From: Actinomycetes bacterium
GTDB lineage: Bacteria > Actinomycetota > Actinomycetes > JAJYSQ01
Length of the DNA: 5,729 bases
Direction of reading: 5' to 3'
Assembly (NCBI GenBank): GCA_021793495.1
Contig: JAJYSQ010000144.1
Location: 1 to 5,729, forward strand
The notes under the pieces were generated by a model. That model was not told the DNA's origin. It did no database searches and saw nothing but the letters and a program-made list of their open reading frames with translations. The translations under genes and the position numbers were made by a program. Position 1 is the first letter of the stretch, and every line of letters begins with the position of its first letter. Of this stretch, positions 1 through 4,261 are shown piece after piece.

Positions 1-16
1 GCCGTTTAGCTGCCAT
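1..16 (-). CDS. Start of the next head-tail gene (5 codons only), probable tail-completion protein
   Basis: An ATG at 16-14 opens a reading frame starting MAAKR that runs off the window edge. It is preceded by a strong Shine-Dalgarno, GGGGAGGAC at 29-21, with a 4-nt spacer, which is why I take it as a real start. Five residues identify no family. The gene follows the head-to-tail stopper in the same direction, and in SPP1-like and many actinophage head modules that position holds the tail-completion protein (SPP1 gp17-like or HK97 gp10-like). That assignment is inference from gene order only. Unlike the other junctions here, this gene is separated from its upstream neighbour by 82 nt. Confidence 0.6.
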
Positions 17-109
17 GAACGTCCTCCCCGGCAGACTAGGAGGCCCCCAACACAGGAGGAGTTCGAACTGCTGCGGCAGGCGGTGGAGGACGCGATCGCT
101 ACCCGGTGA
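2..109 (+). other. Coding-like segment on the opposite strand (doubtful)
   Basis: On the plus strand the frame of codons starting at position 2 is open from the window edge to a TGA at 107-109. Its last ~19 codons read TQEEFELLRQAVEDAIATR, an amphipathic-helix-like peptide with almost all third positions G or C, as expected for real genes in this DNA. There is no ATG, GTG or TTG in frame before position 83, so a gene here would have to begin left of the window or use an unusual start. It runs antisense to the start of the minus-strand gene at 16 and overlaps the stopper stop by 11 nt. It may be chance or a remnant, and I do not call it a gene. Confidence 0.15.
20..92 (-). promoter_or_regulatory. 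Leader with Shine-Dalgarno and complementary anti-SD arms
   Basis: The 82 nt between the stopper stop codon (99) and the next ATG (16) hold the SD of the downstream gene (29-21). Read on the minus strand, CGTCCTCC at 92-85, just after the stopper stop, is a perfect 8-bp inverted repeat of GGAGGACG at 27-20, which contains the SD. Two more pyrimidine-rich segments complementary to an SD lie between them (TCCTCCT at 60-54 and CCTCCT at 43-38). The mRNA could therefore fold to hide the ribosome binding site, with translation of the stopper influencing which pairing forms. The repeat is seen directly; the regulatory role is inference. No terminator-like hairpin with a U tract is present. Confidence 0.35.
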
Positions 110-446
110 CCATGCTCAACGCGACCTCGGTCCCCGACGTGGTCCCCGTCAACGGCGACCGGTAGGTGCCCGGCTCCCCGTCCACCTGGTACACGACCCC
201 GCGAACCCGCATGCGGTCGGTAGCCCGCACCTCCACCCCAGGCGGCACGAACACGGTCAGCCCCACCACCACCTGGGCCTGGCCCTGGTCACGCTCGGAT
301 GAGGTGCGGGGCCACACCGCGCACCCAGGCACCGGGATCTCGGTGTCGGGGCCGGGCACCTCCTGGCCCATCTCGTTGCGGGTCGGCGGCCCCGGCCGCA
401 GCACCACCACCAGTTCGCCCAGCGGCCACGGCGCCCCGACCGTCAC
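99..446 (-). CDS. Head-to-tail stopper (head closure protein, SPP1 gp16-like)
   Basis: This is a protein of 115 residues, the usual size for the stopper that binds under the adaptor, plugs the portal channel after DNA packaging and offers a docking surface for the tail. The sequence is β-rich and matches my knowledge of actinophage stoppers: an N-terminal strand pattern ending LVVVLRPG, a central PVPGCAVWPR segment, then VVVGLTVFVPPG, and finally a VRVRGVVYQVDGEPGTYRSPLTG stretch (strand, turn and a GEP-x-x-x-RSP-x-TG motif) before the TG C-terminus. I chose the GTG at 446, which overlaps the adaptor stop as GTGA and has a G-run 6 nt upstream at 458-453. A GTG at 485 is also in frame and would add 13 residues inside the adaptor gene. 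The stop is TAG at 101-99. Assignment rests on motif pattern plus position after the adaptor. Confidence 0.82.
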   Translation of the reverse strand: MTVGAPWPLGELVVVLRPGPPTRNEMGQEVPGPDTEIPVPGCAVWPRTSSERDQGQAQVVVGLTVFVPPGVEVRATDRMRVRGVVYQVDGEPGTYRSPLTGTTSGTEVALSMVTG

Positions 447-823
447 CACACACCCCCCGGAAACCAGCCGGGCAGCGGCGGCCACGACGGCACCGGGGAG
501 GCGTCCGGCGGGGTGGGGTCGACCGTGTAGGCGCCGCCCCGCCCAGCCAGACGGTTCAGGGTCCGCCGCTCGTCCCGGGTCATGTACAGGCCCGCCTGGG
601 GGCGCTGCACCGTGTAGGGGCCGATCGTCTCGCTCTGCACCCCCTGGGGGTTGACGTAGGCCCGTCCAGCCATGCTGAGCACGACCGCCTTCGCCCCGTC
701 GGGTAGCGGGTCCACGATGGAGCGAGCCAGCGCTGCGGCCTGCTGCAGCAGCAGTTCGGCCCGCTCCTCGTCGATGTCCGCCAGCCCCAGGTACAGGCGC
801 AGTTCCTCGGTGGTGACCTCCAC
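443..823 (-). CDS. Head-to-tail adaptor (SPP1 gp15 / HK97 gp6-like connector)
   Basis: This 126-residue protein should form the ring that attaches beneath the portal dodecamer and receives the stopper. Residues ~5-55 are helical (EELRLYLGL, then an acidic and leucine-rich helix, then an alanine-rich helix ending in RAYVNPQG). Residues ~62-95 carry the conserved actinophage adaptor pattern: SETIGPYTV, GLYMTRDERRTL, RGRGGAYTVDPTPP. The last ~25 residues are proline- and tryptophan-rich and probably flexible. The start is GTG at 823, with AGGAGG at 834-829 and a 5-nt spacer; that SD overlaps the TAG stop of the glycosyltransferase gene (835-833). The C-terminal TGA overlaps the stopper start as GTGA. 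It therefore keeps its own strong ribosome binding site although a non-structural gene lies between it and the capsid gene. Confidence 0.85.
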   Translation of the reverse strand: MEVTTEELRLYLGLADIDEERAELLLQQAAALARSIVDPLPDGAKAVVLSMAGRAYVNPQGVQSETIGPYTVQRPQAGLYMTRDERRTLNRLAGRGGAYTVDPTPPDASPVPSWPPLPGWFPGGVW

Positions 824-832
824 CCCGGCCTC

Positions 833-1933
833 CTACAGGCTCTCGATGGCCTCACACCACGCGACCAGGTCGTCGTGCGGGTCCAGCGCCGCCGACCGCT
901 CCAGGGCCCGTTCTGAGGCGCTCTGATACTCCGTCGGGCGCAGCAGCTGCTCCAGGGTGGACAGCCACGCGTCCAGGTCGTCGCGGTCAGCGAGGATCGC
1001 AGCGTCCCCGAGCATCTCGCAGATGCCCGGCGTGGGGTGGGCGACCACGGGGATACCGGAGGCCATCGCCTCCACCCCGACCCGACCCCACGACTCGTAC
1101 CGGCTGGGCATGAGCAGCACCCGGGTGCGGGCATACACCCGGTCCCGCATCTCATGGCCGGGCACGTGGTCGAGGTAGACCAGGTTCGGCACGGGCCGCG
1201 GCGGGACCACCTGCTGCCCGTAGGCGCCCCGCACCCCGAGGAACTGATGGTCGGGCATGCGTTCAGCGATCCGCCAGAACAGGTCGCCGCCCTTGTCGGC
1301 GTTGCAGTTGATCAGGGTGATCGCATCGCCCGGGGTGGTGCGATAGTTGTCGGCGAACACCGGCGGGCGCACCACCAGGGTGGCCGCCGGTGCGGACGGG
1401 CGGCCCGCGTAGTAGGCCTCGGCCTCCCGGGCCATCCACTGGCTGTTGTAGACCGCCAGTGCTGCCGTGGCCGCGTTGCGAAACGTGGCCGGGAACGTGT
1501 TGTGGCACACGGCCACGAACCGGGTGCCGTATCCGGCGGCCAGCGCCGCGAGCGCGGGCACGTTCTCCAGGTGGGAGATGGCGACGTCCGCACGACGGAC
1601 CGCGGCGCCGATGTCGAGACGGGCCGCGAACGGCACCACCCGGACCCCGTCCAACGTGTAGGGCTCGGACAGTTGCGAGTAGCGGGACAGCCACACCGTC
1701 ACCTCGTGGCCGCGCGCCACCAGGGCACACAGCAGGCTGTGCAGCATCCATTCGGCACCGGCATTGTGCACCGGGGGGTAGGCGTGCACCCGCGCCACCA
1801 CCCGCAGCGGCCTGTCCGCTACCCCCAGACTCCTGGCCCGGGGCCTCCGGCTGGCGGCCGTCGTCTGGGAGGCCCCAGACTCCGCCCTGCGGCGGGACGC
1901 CCGGGGCTGCCGCCGCGCCCGTTCAGCCGTCAC
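833..1933 (-). CDS. GT4-type (GT-B fold) glycosyltransferase embedded in the capsid operon
   Basis: This 366-residue enzyme should transfer a sugar from an activated donor to an acceptor in the cytoplasm; no signal peptide or membrane segment is visible. After an arginine-rich tail (residues 1-41, 12 Arg) the N-terminal Rossmann domain begins at LRVVARVHAYPP, with the acceptor-side GAEW motif at 59-62, CHNTF at 143-147 and NSQW at 163-166. The C-terminal donor domain has NADKGGDLF (211-219), a strand-helix pattern to ~270, and the family signature E-x7-E at E280 and E288 in the ESWGRVGVEAMASGIPVV region. All landmarks are intact, so it is probably active; donor and acceptor cannot be read from sequence. 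The only start before the fold is GTG at 1933, overlapping the capsid TGA as GTGA with a weak SD, so translation should be coupled to capsid synthesis. By position the virion proteins, especially the capsid protein, are candidate acceptors (inference); a host-surface glycan is the main alternative. Confidence 0.88.
   Translation of the reverse strand: MTAERARRQPRASRRRAESGASQTTAASRRPRARSLGVADRPLRVVARVHAYPPVHNAGAEWMLHSLLCALVARGHEVTVWLSRYSQLSEPYTLDGVRVVPFAARLDIGAAVRRADVAISHLENVPALAALAAGYGTRFVAVCHNTFPATFRNAATAALAVYNSQWMAREAEAYYAGRPSAPAATLVVRPPVFADNYRTTPGDAITLINCNADKGGDLFWRIAERMPDHQFLGVRGAYGQQVVPPRPVPNLVYLDHVPGHEMRDRVYARTRVLLMPSRYESWGRVGVEAMASGIPVVAHPTPGICEMLGDAAILADRDDLDAWLSTLEQLLRPTEYQSASERALERSAALDPHDDLVAWCEAIESL
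1823..1883. repeat. 11-bp direct repeat pair in the capsid-glycosyltransferase junction
   Basis: The 11-mer ccccagactcc is found at 1823-1833 and again at 1873-1883, 50 bp apart, in the stretch that encodes the arginine-rich N-terminal tail of the glycosyltransferase. The right copy also supplies one arm of the stem-loop at 1863-1880. Such short repeats at the edge of an accessory gene would fit an insertion or slippage scar, but this is inference. Confidence 0.5.
1863..1880 (-). other. Stem-loop in the N-terminal coding part of the glycosyltransferase gene
   Basis: This is a perfect 7-bp inverted repeat with a 4-nt loop (minus strand GTCTGGG-GCCT-CCCAGAC), about 50 nt after the capsid stop codon at 1930. 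No U tract follows, so it is not a typical intrinsic terminator. It could act as an mRNA 3'-end stabiliser or attenuator behind the highly expressed capsid gene, especially if the surrounding 100 nt were once intergenic. Confidence 0.4.
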
Positions 1934-2883
1934 GAACCACCGCCCGACTCGGTGTAGGTCACGAACGCGGCCACGTCACCGATGACGAACCCGTAGTAGG
2001 CCTCGGCCAGCAGCAGCACCAGGTTCTCCTGGAACGCGGAGTGCACGACGTTGTCCTCATCCACGTAGGTGGCCTCACGGGAGACGCGCACGGTGATGTC
2101 CATGCCCACGCCGTAGGCGCACTGCTGCCAGTCGCCGCCCACCGCACGCAGCCCCGTGTCGGTGCTGGTCGACTGCCGCCGGTACTTTCCGGACACGCCG
2201 CGGGAATACATGATCGGCTCCCCGAGCAGCGTGCCCTCCCCCGCGGCCCCGGTGCCCGGGGCGGTGGTGTCCACGAAAATCGGCCGGCCGGTGGTGTCGG
2301 TGGCCAGCAGCAGCTGCGGTTTGAGTCGGGTGTCGGCGACAAACCCGGAGAACTCGTAGTCGGCGTCGACCACCTGCTGCATGCCCAGCACCAGGTCGGC
2401 GTAGATGCCGCCGTCGCCCTGGCCGCTGGTACCGAGCTGCTGGGTGTTGGTGGTCTGCGCCAGGAAAGCTGAGAACGGGCCCGCGGCCCCCTTCATGGTC
2501 GTGCCGTGGATCGCGGCGTGGTCGAACGCGCGGGCGAACGCCACCGGCAGGTCGTTTTGCAGCTGGGTCCACAGCCCGGCCGCGTTGGTGCGCACGACCT
2601 CCTCGGACACGGGGATGAGCACCGCCAACTTCTTGGCCGTCATCGTTTTCACTCCGACCCCGCCGGACGACAAGGGCTTGCGTCCGCCCTCGTCGACCCA
2701 GTCGGCGGTCGGCACGTCCAGCGGCACGGGGATCGACGTGGTCGCGTCGATCGACAGGGGCACCCGCCGAGCGAGCCGCTGGATCGCGGACAGCTCCGCG
2801 GCCCGCTCGAAAATTGGCCCGGTCAGGGTCCGGGGCAGCAGGTTGGCGTCGACATCGGACAGCGTAATCGGGTCAGTCGCCAT
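1930..2883 (-). CDS. Major capsid protein, HK97 fold
   Basis: This 317-residue protein is the main shell subunit of the icosahedral head. Its features fit the HK97-fold family (phage capsid family): an N-terminal arm (1-~45) ending in an RRVPLSIDATTSIPVP strand, an extended E-loop region (~52-82) with ADWVDEGGRKPLS, the hallmark KKLAVLIPVSEEVVR strand and spine-helix start at ~84-98, the HAAIHGTT segment (122-129), a P/A-domain part from ~160 with GFVADTRLKPQLL, and C-terminal A-domain strands around GMDITVRVSREATYVDEDNVVHSAFQENLVLL. There is no N-terminal delta domain, which agrees with a separate upstream scaffold gene. It ends in a flexible TESGGGS tail. The ATG at 2883 has AGGAG at 2894-2890 with a 6-nt spacer; the SD overlaps the scaffold stop. 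No cleavage site or cross-linking residues were established. Confidence 0.93.
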   Translation of the reverse strand: MATDPITLSDVDANLLPRTLTGPIFERAAELSAIQRLARRVPLSIDATTSIPVPLDVPTADWVDEGGRKPLSSGGVGVKTMTAKKLAVLIPVSEEVVRTNAAGLWTQLQNDLPVAFARAFDHAAIHGTTMKGAAGPFSAFLAQTTNTQQLGTSGQGDGGIYADLVLGMQQVVDADYEFSGFVADTRLKPQLLLATDTTGRPIFVDTTAPGTGAAGEGTLLGEPIMYSRGVSGKYRRQSTSTDTGLRAVGGDWQQCAYGVGMDITVRVSREATYVDEDNVVHSAFQENLVLLLAEAYYGFVIGDVAAFVTYTESGGGS

Positions 2884-2895
2884 CGTTTTCTCCTA
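2884..2895 (-). promoter_or_regulatory. Capsid gene Shine-Dalgarno fused to the scaffold stop codon
   Basis: The minus strand reads TAGGAGAAAACG directly before the capsid ATG. TAG (2895-2893) ends the scaffold gene and its AG also begins AGGAG (2894-2890), giving a 6-nt spacer. Ribosomes finishing the scaffold therefore stop on the capsid ribosome binding site. The same TAGGAG layout recurs at 835-830 before the adaptor gene. Confidence 0.75.
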
Positions 2896-3474
2896 GCGGC
2901 CGAGTTTTTGGCCCATGAACGCCGCGAACTCCGCGGCGGGGTCGGTTCGGGTACGGCGGTTGCCGCTGGAGCCCTGCGACCGGTCCGGCGCCGGACGGCG
3001 CGGCACGGCCGTTTTAGCGAGGTGCGGCTTACGTTTCAGCAGGTCGGCGAGGTCGGCGGTGATCTGGTCGGTGTCGATCTCCCCGTCCTCCGACACGTAG
3101 GAGTCGAGGGCCAGGAACGCCGCGGCGTCGTCGGGGTCGGCGAACTGGTCGGCGGCCCGCGCCCGGATTTCGGCGCGCACCGTCCGCTGCACCAGGGCGG
3201 TGCGCCGCTGCTGCTCCTCCTGGAGTTGAGCGGTCAGCCGCTCCGCCTCCGACTTCTGCGCCTCTTCCAGCTCACGGGCCTTCTGGGCGAGCGGCTCCAG
3301 CTCTCTGCTCCTGGTGCGGTACCGTGCCGCTTCTTTTCGGAGCCGCTCGATCTCGCGGCGGGCCCGCTCCGGCTCCTCCCACGGCTCGGTCCGCTGCGGC
3401 GGCTGGGGCTCCGCCGTGCTGTCGTCCTGCTGGGGCACCTCGGCCGGCTCCTGGCCGGTGGGCTCGTCAGACAT
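2893..3474 (-). CDS. Scaffolding protein
   Basis: This 193-residue, highly charged protein should line the inside of the procapsid, guide capsid-protein assembly and leave before or during packaging. Residues 1-~32 are acidic, Gln/Pro-rich and disordered in appearance. Residues ~33-105 form a long Arg/Glu/Leu-rich helix of coiled-coil type (REIERLRKEAARYR, then REL, KAREL, RLTAQLQEEQQRR). Residues ~106-150 are a compact segment (DPDDAAAFLALD, DGEIDTDQI, ADLLKRKPHL). A basic Pro/Ser/Arg linker leads to a C-terminal DPAAEFAAFMGQKLGR helix, the usual capsid-binding end of actinophage scaffolds. Position directly before the capsid gene supports the call. The ATG at 3474 has AGGAGG at 3491-3486 with a long 11-nt spacer that can fold. 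I see no protease motif, so it is not a protease-scaffold fusion. Confidence 0.88.
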   Translation of the reverse strand: MSDEPTGQEPAEVPQQDDSTAEPQPPQRTEPWEEPERARREIERLRKEAARYRTRSRELEPLAQKARELEEAQKSEAERLTAQLQEEQQRRTALVQRTVRAEIRARAADQFADPDDAAAFLALDSYVSEDGEIDTDQITADLADLLKRKPHLAKTAVPRRPAPDRSQGSSGNRRTRTDPAAEFAAFMGQKLGR

Positions 3475-3491
3475 GGTTGAGCAACCCTCCT
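3475..3491 (-). promoter_or_regulatory. Scaffold ribosome binding site with a palindromic spacer
   Basis: The SD AGGAGG (3491-3486) is 11 nt from the ATG. The segment 3486-3475, which overlaps the last G of the SD, is the perfect palindrome GGTTGCTCAACC. Paired as a small hairpin it would shorten the effective SD-start distance or compete with ribosome binding. The palindrome is seen directly; any effect is inference. Confidence 0.4.
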
Positions 3492-3512
3492 GGGGTGTCT
3501 GTACTGGTAGGG

Positions 3513-3531
3513 CTCCCGCTCCGGGCGGGAG
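3513..3531 (-). other. Intergenic stem-loop between minor capsid and scaffold genes
   Basis: This is a perfect 7-bp GC-rich inverted repeat with a 5-nt loop (minus strand CTCCCGC-CCGGA-GCGGGAG), beginning 4 nt after the TAA stop of the minor capsid gene. It lies in the 61-nt gap before the scaffold ATG, which is the largest gap between complete genes here. No T-run follows on the minus strand, so full intrinsic termination is unlikely. Partial attenuation, or an RNA-processing or mRNA-stabilising element that separates low-copy portal/minor capsid from high-copy scaffold/capsid expression, is plausible but inferred. Confidence 0.5.
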
Positions 3532-3535
3532 ACGT

Positions 3536-4261
3536 TTACTGTCCGGCCTCGGTCAGGGCGCGCCGAAACGCCGCACGCGCCGCACGAGATCCGGTCACGT
3601 CTCGGGTGGCCTCCCGGTAGATGCGCTGCCACTCACGCACGTGTTCGGGCGGCTCCCACTGCTGACCGCGGAACACCGGCACCGCCCAGCAGGTGCAGTG
3701 GTCATGCGCCCGGAACCGCACCGTGTCCTCGGAGTAGACGGCGCCCCGCAACGCGAGCAGAGCACAGAAATCACAGGCGCCCGCGCGGGCGTAGCGCGCC
3801 CACCCCCGGGCCTGCGGGTCGGCGTGGGTCGCGTCGATCACCGTGTCCCGCGCCGCGTCCTCCACCAGTTTTTCCGCGACACCGACCGCCTTGGTCTGCG
3901 CAGATCGCAGGCGCTCCTCGATCGGCGGCGGCTCCTCGGCCTCGGGAATCCACAAGTCTTTGACCGCCCAGGACAGCGACCGCTCCGCTTTCTCCGGGGG
4001 GATGTCGGCCAGCTCCACCGTGAACGGGCTGACGGCGCCGGCCGCCTCCCGCTCGGTGTCGTAGTAGTCCGCGGCCGCCGTCGTGGCCGCCAGCGCGTAC
4101 CGCTGGCACACCACGATCGCCGCTGCCTGCCACTCCGGGACCGTGCGCGCGAACTCGCCCAGGGTGATGATCTGCCACAGCGCGGCCATCTCCTGGGCCA
4201 GTAGCACCATCAGCCCCTGCTGTGTGCGCTGCTGTTCGGCGGCCCTAGTCGCCAGGCTCAC
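3536..4261 (-). CDS. MuF/SPP1 gp7-like minor capsid protein
   Basis: This is a 241-residue protein. The N-terminal two thirds are mostly helical (long helices at ~1-75 and ~112-140). The C-terminal part has the MuF-type signature: GWARYARAGACDFC with C163 and C166, then RAHDHCTC with H186, H188, C189 and C191, followed by AVPVFRG. The Cys/His set looks able to bind a metal, although this was not shown. Such proteins bind the portal, are packaged in a few copies per head, and in SPP1 (gp7) help DNA ejection; some actinophage annotations call relatives capsid maturation protease, but I see no catalytic triad. The true start is the GTG at 4261, with GGGGAGG at 4274-4268 and a 6-nt spacer, overlapping the portal gene by 17 nt. 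The frame is open to an ATG at 4402, but that 47-residue extension is a shadow of the portal gene. The stop is TAA. Confidence 0.82.
   Translation of the reverse strand: MSLATRAAEQQRTQQGLMVLLAQEMAALWQIITLGEFARTVPEWQAAAIVVCQRYALAATTAAADYYDTEREAAGAVSPFTVELADIPPEKAERSLSWAVKDLWIPEAEEPPPIEERLRSAQTKAVGVAEKLVEDAARDTVIDATHADPQARGWARYARAGACDFCALLALRGAVYSEDTVRFRAHDHCTCWAVPVFRGQQWEPPEHVREWQRIYREATRDVTGSRAARAAFRRALTEAGQ

Larger units (their letters stand above)
1408..2008. repeat. 17-bp perfect direct repeat shared by capsid and glycosyltransferase genes
   Basis: The 17-mer cgtagtaggcctcggcc occurs at 1408-1424 inside the glycosyltransferase gene and at 1992-2008 inside the capsid gene, 584 bp apart. 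It is read in the same codon phase in both and encodes AEAYY (GT residues 171-175, MCP residues 293-297). This may be coincidence helped by GC-rich codon bias for Ala-Glu-Ala-Tyr-Tyr. Confidence 0.55.

Noticed and set aside
447..485. Start of the stopper at GTG 485
   Set aside because: It would overlap the adaptor by 43 nt and add an Ala-rich shadow; the GTGA at 446 matches the coupling used elsewhere and begins at the first conserved strand.
1037..1957. Long plus-strand frame of about 306 codons opposite the glycosyltransferase gene
   Set aside because: It is the antisense shadow of an intact, motif-bearing gene in GC-rich DNA; the translation is low-complexity in His/Arg/Gly/Pro and shows no domain.
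1921..1960. Programmed -1 frameshift fusing the capsid protein to the glycosyltransferase
   Set aside because: The two genes are in the right relative frame, but no slippery heptamer or following pseudoknot is visible at the junction; a plain GTGA re-initiation explains it.
1390..2472. Plus-strand frame of about 360 codons opposite the capsid and glycosyltransferase genes
   Set aside because: It is the longest antisense frame in the window but has an unlikely composition and spans the junction of two well-supported minus-strand genes.
2506..3480. Plus-strand frame of about 324 codons across the capsid start and scaffold gene
   Set aside because: It mirrors the codon bias of the scaffold coiled coil; the Leu/Arg/Gly-rich translation has no recognisable pattern.
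3513..3531. Intrinsic transcription terminator
   Set aside because: The stem is strong but no T-run follows on the transcribed strand, and essential head genes lie downstream.
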